From assembly GCF_016545825.1 (NCBI RefSeq), contig NC_052616.1:39457871-39521870 (forward strand): 64,000 nt of DNA, written 5' to 3'. A model generated the notes under the pieces. That model ran no database searches, was not told where the DNA came from, and saw nothing but the letters and a program-made list of their open reading frames with translations. The position numbers were made by a program, and so were the translations under genes. This DNA comes from Eucalyptus grandis. Its lineage: Eukaryota; Streptophyta; Magnoliopsida; Myrtales; Myrtaceae. Each line of letters begins with the position of its first letter. Position 1 is the first letter of the stretch. Of the stretch, positions 1 through 11,691 are shown in pieces.

Positions 1-629
1 CTTCGAACGCAGCTCAATCGGTGACGGGGATCGGCGGCGTCGACAGTGGCAGCTCGGACATGGGCACGGGCGGAGGGCGGCCTTCCTTCTCTGCCCTCAC
101 TCGCTTGGACTGCTCGCTGCTCACTCTCTCTCTCGAACTCTCGTTCGAACTCTCTCTCTCTCTCTCTCTCTCTCTCACTTGCTCACCCGCTCACTCTCTT
201 GGCCTCCTCTCCCTTGCTCAAACTGAAAGCTTTTGCTTTCTTTGGTTAATTATTTTGTTAATTTTGCATGCAGGTGACAAGTGGAGGGTGGCGTGGCCTC
301 CTCCATCCGGTTCCTTACCCCCCCCCTTTTTGGTCGACGGCCTTGAAGGCTTCTTGGGCTTGCTTGGGCCCGAAAATTTGTGGCCAAAGGTCCAAATTAA
401 ATGGCCCATGATCTTCAAATTTAAGCCCATAATTTTCTTGCACAATTATAAGGCATTTTGGTTTCCATAGAAATCAATTAATATTCCCATAATCAATTTA
501 CATAGGAGGTTCAGTCCAAGAGATAAAATAATGTGGCCGTTGGTGCAATTGTCCATATGGCCATTCAAAGATGAATTTCCTTTTCTTCAAAAGTAAATAT
601 TTCGGGTCGTCAAGATTCTTGGATGACAC
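1..629. other. Unassigned left flank, no gene
   Basis: GC-rich for the first 350 bases, then AT-rich. Open frames here run through a CT microsatellite (151-176) and give low-complexity Ser/Leu peptides, so I do not call a gene. Phrases such as GGGCTTGCTTGGGCCC resemble the style of plant LTR sequences, but no LTR end, primer-binding site or target duplication is visible. Homology to internal region B of the neighbouring element starts abruptly at 630. Confidence 0.5.
151..176. repeat. (TC)n microsatellite
   Basis: An uninterrupted TC dinucleotide run of about 26 bases, preceded by shorter CT runs from about 123. Confidence 0.9.
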
Positions 630-2531
630 ATAGGTATTCTCGCAAGCGGTACAACTTTACCGATTTGAGAGGTCTTTGTTCGGACTGTAATGTAGGCTTG
701 GTCAATGGCTTTTCAAAGGGGACCATCAAGGTTAAGGCTTATGAAAGAAATGCAACATGATCATCTCCGGGTTTACAAGTCAAGAACCCTGCGAAAAGAG
801 ATAGAATAATCTTGCTCGTACTTCTTCGAGCGATGCTTATAAACATATGAAATCCTACGTGTGCCTTATTCTAAAGAGTCTTTACAATGGGACGCAATGT
901 AAGCTTGATTCATGTGTAAAAGGGTGAGAGTTGGTGATTGCCTTGGCATTGTCATTGGTCTTTCTTCTCACTATCAGATGGAGGTTCCATTAATTGAATC
1001 GTAACAGCAGTTTTACTTGGGAATACAAGTGGCTGTTTTTTTTTTGTCTAAGGGCATCGGCCTTACTTTTTATTAGGCACACTGCTTTTTCACGCCCTTA
1101 GTTTTTTTAATCTAATTTTCTCATCTATAGGCATTGACCTTGCTTTACCAGGCACACTGCTTTTTCATGCCCCTAGTTTTTTATTTTTATTTTTGTTGTC
1201 TCAGGAACTAGCCTAGGCAAGTTCAAGCAAAACACTGCTATTAGACTCTTGGGGTCTTCATCTTTAGTCAGTGCTCCGAATCATGCTGCTTGAATGACAG
1301 TAATTCTTGCTTTGCCTCAATAAATGGGTGAAATTACAGACTCAATTGGACTGTATAATGAATACAAGTGCATAGGGTAGAGAAAGAATTGTTCTTTGTC
1401 ATTCTAGGGCACTTAAATTATCGTGAGTGTTCAATATGCAATAAAGACACCCAAAGATTGATGCAAGTGCGAACAAGAAAATTTTTGTTCCCTTTCTGAC
1501 CTTGTGATGTCGCCTCACTTCCGATTTGCCCTAATATAGGGTGGTTCATGATAGGGGTATGAAGGAAACTTCACAAGTGTATGGGGCTCAAAGTGGGTAA
1601 GTAATGGATAACTTGTAGTGTTTAGGATAGAGAAAAGAAATGCCTCTCATTACTTTGGTTATCGTACCATTCGCGAGTGAACCCTTTACCCTGCAGACAT
1701 GGAATTTTCTACACTCATCTCACAAGTGTATGAATAGGGGACTGTGTGTAGGATATGGTTTTCCTTTCATCATTTTAATGCACCTCATTTAGCGTGCTTG
1801 ATCAATCTCATATCTTTCATTCAGCTATCTATTTTGATAATTCTCAGTAGAATTAGTGATCTAGACAGACAAAAACATTATGCATAATCCATTTTGAAAA
1901 GGCATACGACGTTTTAAACAAATAAATGATTTTACTCATAAAACTTTATTAACAGCTTTAGAGGTGCTTATTTAATATAATTGTATTTACAAATATGTTA
2001 AATTTTGAACATCAAATGAGTTTGAAAATTGGTGTCCACGGACTGTCCTTATTTAATAGGGAGATGATGCATGAATGATTAACCGGGGTTGGGAATTTGA
2101 TCATTGATTGGATGGGCATTTCTGCTTTTGCCCCTACAAAAGAGAAGATGCAAAGATAGATTAATCAGTAGGGCTAAAATCAAATGTGAGTTGAGACTTG
2201 AAGGATTTCTATCATTTACTTTGGTGATACTCATGATGCCATTTCGCTTAAGAAAGTTTATGAAAGTCTGACATGCCTCTCATTGATTTGTTATCCGTAT
2301 CTTTGACAGTCAGGTGATTCTATAACAGATAAGAGGGAACATGTTAGTCACGAACTCTTTTAGGAGTCGAACAACTGGAAGCGATACAACATTACCCTTC
2401 ATTGGTTCGCTAATGATCGAATAGACTCCGAGGTTTTAAAGAATGAGGAGGATATGAAGTTCTGCATTTTCCATTTTCCATTTCATTAGGCCATCTGCTC
2501 TCCAGTTGTTGCGGATGCAAAAGAAGCAAAA

Positions 2532-2642
2532 CAAATTTTTATTAGTTTTTACACATGGCAACTAGTTGCCACTTCCGAGGATCGAACCCCAGTCGCATCT
2601 GGACCACTTCATTCCCCATACCACTAGGCTGCGGCACCGGTA
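2532..2642 (-). mobile_element. SINE-like, tRNA-derived sequence (copy A)
   Basis: Read on the minus strand there is an A-box-like AGCCTAGTGGTA (2620-2631) followed about 30 bases later by a near-perfect B box, GGGGTTCGATCC (2579-2590). An A-rich tail-like stretch follows (about 2550-2532). This is the internal Pol III promoter layout of a tRNA-derived SINE. The intervening sequence does not fold as an obvious tRNA and I see no clean target duplication. The same unit lies at the equivalent place in region B, so it predates divergence of the two copies. Confidence 0.4.
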
Positions 2643-3181
2643 GTGTTCATGGAGTGCTTCTTCTTCATTTAACTGAACCGGGTCCTGGACGACATGTCCT
2701 TCCACACCAAGTTAGGTGAATTCAATATAGGTCACTTCCATGTACTTGCTTGGCCAGTATTGATTTGCTCGAATTATTCCATTGAGTTTGGTTCTTCAAT
2801 CCCAATGCTTCCTGTCAATAGGGGAAATATGTCAAAAGTGAGTTTAGAGAGAGGGAGTATTGGAAACGATACCAAATTACCCTTCCTCCGAGTTTGTATT
2901 TGATAACTTTGAGGGATAATCAAATGTCGGTGACAACCATTTTATCTTGTCATAGTTTAACATATCTTCGATTGGCCTTTCAAATTTGTAGCCACGTATG
3001 TACAGTTGATGGTCGTTGATCCATCTTCAATGCCTTCCTTCTATGGAATTTTTCTTTTGCCTTTGATCATATGAACATTAGCAGCATTGAGCAAAGTCAT
3101 GTATCTCAAACTTCCATGGAATCTAAGATGGGCAGTCAAAACCTCCAATTTTCTGATGGCAATCACTTCTCGGGAGAGTAT

Positions 3182-3734
3182 TGGGGTGCATGACAACTAG
3201 TAATTTCTATTTTAGAAACAATTTTTCTATTCCAAATCTGTTTCGGGAATAGAAATCCGTTTGATAAACTTATTTCGTTTTTCTATTTCCGGAATAGATT
3301 TCTATTGTAGAAATAGGTTTGGAATAGAAATAAGAAGTAGAAATTTTCTATTTCTCTATTTCTGGAACAGGAATGAGAAATAAAAATATTTCTCATTGTT
3401 CGTCAACCGGTCCTTCATCCGTTGCCGCCGACCACCGTCCATCGGTTGCCCACCCGCCGCCACCGATCGCTGGCCGCTCAGCCGCCCGGTCGCCGGTCGC
3501 CGATCACCAGCCACCACCGCCGCCGCTGTTTGTCACGCCATCCGCCGGTCCGCCGTCATCCGAAAGGAAGAAATTTTGTATCGTTATCAAACGAATTTCT
3601 ATTTTTAGAGTAGAAATTTTATGTCGTTATCAAATAGTTATTTTTGCTTAGAAACTCTTCTAGAAATAGAAATAGAAAAATCTATTTCTGTTCCAGAAAC
3701 TATTTCTGGAACATAATGGTTGTCATGCGCGCCC
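3182..3734. mobile_element. 553-bp MITE inserted in region A
   Basis: The paralogous region B at 23165 lacks this stretch, giving an empty site. The ends form an imperfect terminal inverted repeat: GGGGTGCATGACAAC on the left, and GGGCGCGCATGACAAC as the reverse complement of the right end. The direct repeat TAT flanks it (3179-3181 and 3735-3737), though a 2-bp TA duplication is also possible. The interior has many short GAAATAG/CTATTTC palindromes around a GC-rich core (about 3420-3560). That core yields Pro/Arg-rich frames, which I take to be non-coding. The superfamily is not settled by the TSD. Confidence 0.75.
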
Positions 3735-4425
3735 TATGTGTCTAGAAGAAGAAGTGAGGTTTCCAGATTCTCAAGTCATCATCTGGAATAAGGGGCTAGA
3801 GGTCACCTCAACTGTCTGGATTTTCTCCCGTTGACAATAGTCAATTCAAAGGAAGAGAAGAAATTCATTCCTTGTGTTTCTTGGCTTGTTGACGTTGAAA
3901 ATCCCATCAATGAAATTGCAACGTTGAGTTGCTCGGGCACGTTGTGCAAAGAAGATATTGCTCAGACTTGAGATAGAGTTGAGCAGGTGCGAGGTGGAGA
4001 GCATAGAGCTCCAGGATTGGCTTAGAAAAATGGAAGGTTGAGAGCAGCATGGAGGAGGCTACCCTTGCCTAAGCTACCATGGTATGTATGCTTCGAATTT
4101 AACCGTATGCCTATGCCTATTACGTCAAATCTTTCGTCCCCCGTAAATAGAAAAGAGAGGACGTCATTTCAAAATTATGTTAAGAGAATAAAACATACCC
4201 TTTTTGAAACAGGATGATTTTTTCTGTTTGCTCCTGCTTTCTTGAAAGAGTGTTTTTGAATTTGGCAAGTTCACATGACATGCCAATTTCAAATGCCCCC
4301 TGTCATGCCAAGTAAAGAGGATGATGCTCGAGACACGAAGTGAGTAAATAAACATGATTAACTTTGACATCTTGCTTTGACAAAAGCTTTTAGTAATGAA
4401 ATATTTTTTTTTTTTATTTTCAAAA

Positions 4426-4426
<1 letters not shown>

Positions 4427-4466
<40 letters not shown>

Positions 4467-4473
4467 GGGGGGG
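4427..4473. repeat. (TA)n microsatellite followed by a G run
   Basis: TA repeats span 4427-4463, followed by nine G residues at 4465-4473. Region B carries a shorter (TA)n at the matching place (23851-23877). Confidence 0.9.
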
Positions 4474-4747
4474 TGGACGAAGCATGAGGAAGCTCGGCTC
4501 TTAGTATTCTCCTTGGATGATATTTTCTTTTCATGGTTGGATAGCATTACTGGGTTGATTTGGAATACCACCTCATGCTCTCAAAATGAATTATTAAAAA
4601 TGTACATTCTGAAAGAAATTACATTACTGGAATGGAAAATGCAATAGTAACATACTGGATAGGATAGAAAACATAAGGTTATAAAGACAACCAAAACCCA
4701 TGAAAACTCCTATGAAAGGGAGTATTTTGATAATGTTGATCTTGAAA

Positions 4748-6662
4748 TCAAGCACCTTTGAGTTCTTCGTCCCCAGTAGACTTGAAGTATTCACATGAGA
4801 GGACCACTTCGTTGAAGCTACGGAAGCGCAATCCATGCAACCAAAGTCAATGCTTGCGGGGTAAGGCTTTTATGAATAACTTGATTATTTCTTCCTCGGC
4901 CAGATGAGAGTTGGTTTGTATCCTAAAAACCTCCCACCTTTCTGCATATGCTCGGAAATCCTCCATTGGTATTCTTCTGATGCGAACCAAATTCTCGTAA
5001 GGCAATTCAATTCCAATATGGATTTGATATTGATGTAGGAATGCGAAAGACATCTCATTCCAATCCCTCATGAGGTAGATCCTTGCCATGAAGAACCATT
5101 ACAATGCAGGCCCTGTGAGACTTTCTTGGAAGGTGTGAGTTATGAATGGCATCAAGTTGCAGTGCCGACTCATTTCAGTGTGGAAATATTGCAAATGGGT
5201 CATGGGACAAGTCATGCCATTATATTTACAGAGATTAGGTACCCTCATTTCTCTTGGAGTCATAATCTTATGGAGGCAAGATAGGCCCGTTGTGCCTTGG
5301 ATAGACGATTGGTTTTCCCATTGCATATTTATTGCGGTGGTGAATTCTGTTACTTTAGGAAAGATGGATTCTGCCGAGATCATTTCATTGCTTTCTTCCG
5401 GGTCGAAATTTCCAACCAAGGATGAGGCGTTTACGTCATCCTCATGGTCGGGTGACAAATTTAGCTGCTGATTGGGAGATAAGTCATGAAGAACAAATGT
5501 TCCCTCTTCTAACAGGCTTTGGATCCTATCTGTGGGTGGGAGGCAGTTATTCGATGAATGACTGACTTCATTTGTATAATGTTGGTAGCTTTCGTGATTG
5601 TACCAGATGGGTTGCTCAAAGTCTTGGTGTGGCAGCTCATTGGCTATCAGATTTTGTCTACGTTCAGTGGCAGGCGTCGGCTCAAATTGCTTAGGCTTTC
5701 TTTCTTGACTCTTGGCCCTGACATTTTGAGTAAAACCCTTCGTTTTGCCAGCTTGACTTTGTCAAGGGGGTTGGGAGATGGTGGAACTTTGCTTCCTAGG
5801 TTGATGAGGGTCGGCATTCTTTGGACCCTCGCTCTTGCAATAAGCCTGGGAAGCTGCCCTACTATGCTTCGGTTTTGAATAGGTTTAATAGTGTTGACCT
5901 CATTTGCGGGCTCCTTGCCTTTCTTAGTAGGAAGCTTCTCAGTAATAGGATACTGCTTGGTCGTCCATTTATCATGCAAGGCTACATCGATATTTTCTCC
6001 GATCGATCCTTCTTCTGCGTGCTGCAGGTCAGATTGGGCGATTGGGCTCCTTCCTAACACGGCATGTGTCCTTAAAAACTTATTATCCTTTGTCTCCACG
6101 ATTATCGACTCTTCGTGAGGCAGAGCGATGTCGGAGTCGATGTCAATGCTATATTCTTGGTGGAAAGCATCAGTTAGCTCCCCCCCCCCCCCAGTCTTAA
6201 GGAGACTAACCCTCCTTACAATGTACCACCGCAAGGCAAGGCCAATCAGATTTGATTGGTACGATTGAATCATCATTTGAATTAGGTAGGCTTGCAAATA
6301 GGCCTATGGGCTAAAGGTATTGGCATACCCCTCGCATTCAGGCACTTTGTGCTCTTCTGGGATTTTAACACTGGCATAATTAAACAGATCAATAGGATCT
6401 TGACCTTACAACTGGCTCAGCATCTTCATGATCCTTGCAAACTGTCTGTCCTGTTGGTTATTCTCTGGCATTCATGTGTGTTTAAAGCAGCTACGAGGTT
6501 AGGCTTGGCCTGAGTAGACTCCATTTGCCTCGAGAGTTGTCGAAGGACAATGAACATTTGTCCAACGCCGTCCTCAATATTAGCGAGGCGATTTTGTACA
6601 TCACTTTGATCGGGCACTATTGCTTGAGGCCATTCGTGAGCGACTGATGATTGGCGATTCAT
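4748..6662 (-). pseudogene. gag pseudogene with two gag-like modules (element A)
   Basis: Minus-strand coding remnant with several stops and frameshifts. In reading order it holds four parts. First is a short amphipathic segment around QNRLANIEDGVGQMFIVLRQ (about 6600-6540). Second is the N-terminal half of a retrotransposon gag domain (about 6400-6150), with the landmarks VKIPEEHKVPECEGY, ALRWYIVRR and ELTDAFHQEYSIDID. Third is a basic linker ending in a CX-rich motif typical of the post-gag region (about 5650-5460). Fourth is a fuller gag domain (about 5270-4750), with CKYNGMTCPMTHLQYFH, TFQESLTGPAL, RDWNEMSFAFLHQY and FRAYAERWEVF. The final frame ends at a TGA (complement of 4748-4750) and no protease follows. 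A run of C at 6180-6192 causes one frameshift. The structural-capsid role is known for the family. This copy cannot make an intact product. Confidence 0.7.
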
Positions 6663-6895
6663 AATTACCTACGTCATGAAAATAATGAATGAGCTCGAGA
6701 GTAAGTAAAGATTAACCCATGGCAACGGTCCAGTTATTTTTATTTATCAAAAAAGGACTTCATAGATAACACACTTTTGACATCTAGACTTGAAATGACA
6801 AAACAAAATATTAGACATTTAACAAAAGTCCCTAAATAATGGGACTAAGACAAAACTTTCAAAATATTAATATTAGGGGATACATGGCTGCTATT

Positions 6896-8170
6896 TTATA
6901 TGCGACGGGGAGCCTTGGTCTTGCGAAGATGTTTGCTTTCTTGAACTGGTTCTAAGACATGTACCCAGCTTATTCCCAAGTCCCTTTGCATATGCTTAGC
7001 TTGCTCATGCTGATTGATTTTGCTGGCTAGATCAGGGACCAATGGCCGCAGTCTTGTCGGGATACGATGGTTGTGGATGTAGCTTTTAGAGACACGATGG
7101 ACCTTTTGTTGTCCCTCAAGCCCTTCGGGTAACACTATCCTTTTGCGATAGCACTTGCTCAATGTTTCCTCGATAATGGAAATTTCGAATGCGTAGTCAC
7201 GGCTTTGATGGGTGAAAAAGAGTGGAGAGATCTTTATCTTGAAAGACGGCGGGATCTCCTGAAGGGCTTTGTACTGTTGTGCCACCCTATATGGGTAATA
7301 GGGAGTGGTGCCGATGAGGCCAAGCAATGGGATTGGATTGCAACGTTTGTAAGCAACGCAAGCTCTCTTTTCATGGAACCAACTAGCACACCACTGGAAT
7401 GCCTCAAGAGCAGGATTCCTTAGGAGTTTATCAAGTTAAAACAACATTTCATCCTAGAATCACAAATTTTCGAAATCGGTTATTTCAGACAATTGCATGA
7501 GGCATCGAAATTTGCTTAGGTGAGAAAAGAACCAGACCTATAAAATTTCCGGGGAGGCCCACATGATTTTTTCCATATTTTCTTTAAAACGATTAAGGGA
7601 CAAGAATGTTTCGGCTAAAATCATGTTGACATAATTTTGCCCCCTTAAGACCTAATCAACCACCCATGCCATCGAGGCACTTATGGCATCTTTTTGATGG
7701 GGTAAAATGATGGACCCGAAAAAGGCTAGGAGAAAAATCTCACTTTTTTGGGTCATGGGTTGATTTTCAAAAAAATTAGTCAAAAATGCTAGGGGCCAGG
7801 TATTATGATTGGTTTCAAGAATTTGCCTCATAACATGAACTTCAGTTCTTAAAAGTCGCACTAACCCCTGCAACGGATCAATACCTGTTGGTGGCCTAAC
7901 AAGCTTACTCTCGAGAGACATTCCAATGATGATGTTGTATTCTTCTAGAGTTGGGTTTAGCTAGAACCCACCAAACATAAAAGTGGATGTCCTAGGGCAC
8001 CAAAAATGTACTATTGCCTAGAGGACTTCGGGATGAACAGGAATCTGGAACAATGATAGAAGATGACCAACTTTAGCTTTCACACGCTCTTGGGCAAAAT
8101 TGTCCAATTGACCCAACCATCTGAAGAGCTCTGCTTTGGGGGTGGAAATCAACTAGATATCATCTCTTCC
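6896..8170 (-). pseudogene. DUF7745-like pseudogene upstream of gag (element A)
   Basis: The broken minus-strand translation contains VHFWCPRTSTFMFGG, LNPTLEEYNIIIGM, a stretch around FLLAFFGSIILPHQ, and then TTPYYPYRVAQQYKALQEIP near the end. These match the general pattern I know for plant DUF7745 proteins, in which an acidic domain with a TPT(L/I)EEY core precedes gag in some Tat-type retroelements. The longest unbroken pieces are 7652-7921 and 6896-7327, with stops between them. The function of DUF7745 is unknown. Region B keeps only the last part, at about 26270-26584. Assignment is by motif memory and should be confirmed with a profile search. Confidence 0.55.
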
Positions 8171-8697
8171 CATCGCTTATAAACTGGGACCCAAAAAACC
8201 GACCTAAATTGCCATGGGCCAATAAAAAAGACTGAGTAAAGAAGGTAAAGAAATCACTTTGCTTTTAAAGAAAATGGTAAGCACATAGACATATGTATGA
8301 TACGTCCAGCTCAATGTCTAACTGAGAAGGTTTAGGGAAATTAAGAGGGTGTTTGCCCATCGCAGTCTCGCATTGGCATCATACCCTCTTAACCTCGGCT
8401 CTACCTAAAGAAATTTGGGGAAAAGAAATGCAACCTCTACATTGCAGTCTCACGTTCAAGGTTGTATCTTTCTTAACAGCATCATAAATATCCTATGGCG
8501 GCCCAGATCCAACGGTTGGGTTGTGTGTGCCACATGTAGTGCTAAAACATCAAAACATACATAACAATTTATAATCACAAAACATTTTATTTTAACAAAA
8601 TTAAAATTAATCTCTAAGCTACTAACCTATATAAAAGAAAAAAACCAAGTTAGTAAAGCGTTTAAAAAAAAAAAAAAGGCCTAAGTCCAGAAAAAAG
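8171..8697 (-). other. 5' untranslated region of element A
   Basis: Lies between the primer-binding site and the first recognisable DUF7745 codons. It contains two copies of a phrase built on GCAGTCTCRCRTT (about 8363 and 8444) and a poly(A) run at about 8664-8677. No reading frame of note. Confidence 0.5.
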
Positions 8698-8716
8698 TCC
8701 CCAGTGGAGTCGCCTA
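8698..8716 (-). other. Primer-binding site of the Tat-like element
   Basis: The minus strand reads GGCGACTCCACTGGGGA, a few bases downstream of the LTR 3' end (8719). GGCGACTCCACTGGGGA is the PBS type I associate with Ogre/Tat elements. The base before GGCG is A where T is expected. Confidence 0.65.
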
Positions 8717-8718
8717 GC

Positions 8719-10923
8719 TGTCGCAACCTCCTTTTCAGCGCCCTATCGCGCGGGCAATGGGAGGCTAATGGCTCGCTAAGTCTATTAGGCTTATCCCGGG
8801 CTCTCCCAAGCTTACCAATTCACGACTTATGGTCCAAGTTTTTAACCTATAAGTTAATTCTAAATAGGAGTCGTTACTAATCGATTTTGGGTGAATCGAT
8901 TAGAAACCCAAGTGAAATATTGGGAGAAATATTTCACTTATTCGCAATCAGAGAAACTAGGATCGGGGACTTGATTACACTAGTTAATCACTAATGTCAT
9001 TTCGGTACCTAATCTTGTTTAAACCCTAAGGCTTTCGGATTTTCAAGGATTTTTCCATGCATTTGTGGAGGAAAATATTTTTGGTCTTTTTTCTATTTTT
9101 TTTAACATAAAAAGTATTTTTCAGAATTTTTGATCTTTTTTGAAAATATAAATTACTTTTGACTTTTTCCGGCTTTTTAGGAAAACATAGAATGTTTTTT
9201 GGATTTTTCTGATTTCTGAAAAAATAAATTTTTATTTTTATTTTTTATTGAAATATTAAAATAATACATAAAAAATGACCCGGGTCGGATTCTTGGGTTG
9301 GGACCAACCCGGTTCGTTGAAGCCAAGGCCCGAAATGGGCTCGAAGCGTAGGCTTGGCTCGAATCCGCCCTTTTAAAAAAAAAAAAAATCCAAGCCCATT
9401 TTACACAAAATTGGGCTCTCTTTTAATTAAAAGAACATGCCCGGCCCAAGAACCAACCAGCCCAAACCCGGGCCATGCATATTTGACCCGAATCGTCCAA
9501 AAACCCTACTCAGTTGAAAACTTGCGCCGGCTTCCTTCTTCTCCGTCGACGGGTACGGCAAGGATGTTACCAAGCACCACCGATGACAACAATGGCATGG
9601 TAGGGCAACAGGAGCGAGCTGCTCGACCGTGCCGAGTTACCATGACGGTGGTAGAGGAGGAAGGCCAAGCTCGTTACGGTGTGACCACACCGAGCAGAGT
9701 CGATGTCGCGAGACCCACAGACACGGCGGCAGGCAACAACATAGACGACAGTAGGTGACAGTAGCTCGCGTCGAGCTCCGAGCATGCGACACCGTGGCAA
9801 GACAGGCGGCGCCGGGAGGCAGTAAGTAGTGGCAGAAAGGGGAGGTCGAACTCACTGTGGCTGGTTGCAGGGAGCCGCGAAAGACATGACGGCGAGTCAC
9901 CTGTGCGAAACTCGGCTACGATTAGCGAGCCGCTGAATTGTCACAAGGCAAAACAGCGGCGTCCATGGGTACAGGCACGATGACGAATCGACAGCGTAGA
10001 GCTCGGCTTGCTACTGCTAACTCGATTTGATCTCGCGAGAGGGGTGGCGATGGGAACAATAATCGTTGGGGACGGCGTCGAGGGGGCTAAATAGTGGCGG
10101 CGTTGGGTGAGGCGTTGCATGCCGTGATGGGGCTTGATCCCGTGAACCCTCCTCCCTCAGATCTGGCTGTGCCCTTAAGACCTGCTTCTCTCTTCCTTGA
10201 TTTCTCCTCTTTCTCTAGCTTGCTCACTCAGCCCCTCTCCTCCGGCTTCTCTCTCAAATCTCGACCTGCTCACTCTTGGGCCTCCCTTGAAGTCTCTCGG
10301 GGGAAGTTCTCGAGCTTGCTACCTTCAATCTCTCTTGACCTCTCTTCGGTGTCCTCGGCTTCCCCCTCCTTTTATAGGCAAAGGCCAGTCAATGGAGGAG
10401 CATCGACCACCAATCTTTGGTGTGCCGATCGGCCTCTCCCCGTTGGTTGGACTGGTGTCAACTCCCATCCTTTCCACGGAGGTCTAATCGGCATTGATGG
10501 CGTGTCCCCACCATCTGCGCCGCTCCATGTGCGTCGCCGTCTCCTCCTCCATCCGGCATCGCACGTGTCCGTCTCCTTTGCTCTTGTTGCAGAGACAAGG
10601 AGGAAGAAGACAAGGAGGAGGGGGCCGGGCTTGGGAAAGAAAAGGCTGGGCCCTAGGCCCTTGCGGGGGCAAAAGGGAGAAAAGGGGGCTAGGCATGAAG
10701 GCTCGCCCAAATGAGCTGTCCCTTTTATTATTATTATTATTATGAATTATCTGAAAATGCAAAAAAAATAATGGAAATAAAAATGAAATAAAGCTCAATC
10801 GATGCAAAATAGAAATTAAGGACTAAGTGATGCGAAAAAAAAAAAATTTGTTAGGGTCAAATTGATCCCTAATTTTTTATGCAAATTAATCCTAAATATT
10901 TAGTCAAAATTTAGGTATCAACA
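8719..10923 (-). mobile_element. Tat-like LTR, 2205 bp, shared by regions A and B
   Basis: On the minus strand the LTR begins TGTTGATACC (complement of 10914-10923) and ends GGTTGCGACA (complement of 8719-8728), so it is bounded by TG and CA with a short TGTYG/CRACA inverted repeat. A polypurine tract lies outside its 5' end and a primer-binding site outside its 3' end. The same LTR is therefore the 3' LTR of region B and the 5' LTR of region A. GC-rich stretches (9280-10000 and 10090-10710) give long frames of Pro/Arg/Ser-rich peptide, which I regard as non-coding. A (TTA)n run sits at about 10725-10743. No second copy of this LTR is in the window. Confidence 0.75.
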
Positions 10924-10938
10924 ACTGCCCTTCTTTTA
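10924..10938 (-). other. Polypurine tract (3' end of region B)
   Basis: The minus strand reads AAAAGAAGGGCAGT immediately before the LTR start TGTTGATACC. A purine-rich tract in this position primes plus-strand synthesis in LTR retroelements. Confidence 0.65.
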
Positions 10939-11169
10939 AGGTAAGCTCGCAGAGGTTGCATTCAAAGACGAACTGATACCTAAATTTTGTCCATGCACAT
11001 GTAATAGATTATCTCTTATTTGGGACCAGGTGTTCTATGCAAAAAAGGGGCAATATAACATTATACATACTATGACAGATAATAAAATACATGTAGTTAC
11101 TTACTGAGAATGAGTGAGATGGGGCGCGAGCCCCGAGTTTGGCAAGTATCAAGGTATCATATTACCTGA

Positions 11170-11690
11170 TGAAGTAAAGAAGTTGCTTTTCTAAGATTTG
11201 AACCTTTCTCTGGTTGCCTTGATGGGAAATTGCTTTTCCAAGACCCGAACCATTCTTCGGTCGCTTGTTAGAGCAATAGGTTACTTGTCTAGGACCAAAA
11301 CCTTTCTTCGGTCGCCTTGACGGGAAATTGCCTTTCTAGGACCCGAACTTTTCTTCTGTTACTTGTTAAAGCAATAAGTTGTTTACTTGACCTTTCTCGG
11401 GGATGCATCGACCTTTCTCAAGACATTTGCTTGTTGGGTGCCTGATCTTTATCAAGGACACCGGTTGATTACCCAACCTTTCTCGGGGATGCGTTGACCT
11501 TTCCCAGGGCATCTGTTTGTTGGGTGCCTGATCCTTTTCAAGGACACTAGTTTGTTGTCCGATCTTTCTCGAGGGATGTGCTAACCTCTCTTGGGACATC
11601 TATTTATTGGGTGCCTGATCTTTGTCAAGAACATCGGTTGATTACCCAACCTTTCTCGGGGATGCGCCGACCTTTCTCGAGGCATATATC
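11170..11690. repeat. Tandem repeats, first block
   Basis: Units of roughly 50 bases containing AGGACCCGAACCTTTCTTC and CGGTCGCCTTGACGGG run from about 11190 to 11380. From about 11380 to 11680 follow units of about 90-180 bases built on ACCTTTCTCGGGGATGCG and TTGGGTGCCTGATC. They are degenerate and show no long reading frame. Confidence 0.75.
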
Positions 11691-11691
11691 T

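Larger units (their letters stand above)
630..8718 (-). mobile_element. Tat/Ogre-like retroelement, internal region A (non-autonomous, decayed)
   Basis: On the minus strand this runs from a primer-binding site at 8698-8716, beside the LTR at 8719, through a DUF7745-like pseudogene (8170-6896) and a gag pseudogene (6662-4748), to about 4.1 kb of non-coding sequence ending at 630. The whole stretch from about 7240 to 630 is collinear with region B (26584-13700), apart from insertions. No protease, reverse transcriptase, RNase H or integrase motif appears between gag and 630. Because both copies share this layout, the family is probably gag-only and mobilised in trans, which is inference. Assignment to the Tat/Ogre side of Ty3/gypsy rests on the gag wording, the PBS type and the repeat-rich 3' region. 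Position 630 is an abrupt break, so the 3' part of A (tandem repeats, PPT, second LTR) is missing. Confidence 0.7.

Noticed and set aside
21..470. Open frames of 149 and 67 codons at the left edge
   Set aside because: They run through a TC microsatellite and give Ser/Leu repeats. No domain, no conserved counterpart in the window.
9354..10807. Several overlapping frames of 80-206 codons on both strands
   Set aside because: They lie within the LTR (8719-10923) in GC-rich sequence, are Pro/Arg/Ser-rich and overlap on both strands, as expected from composition alone.
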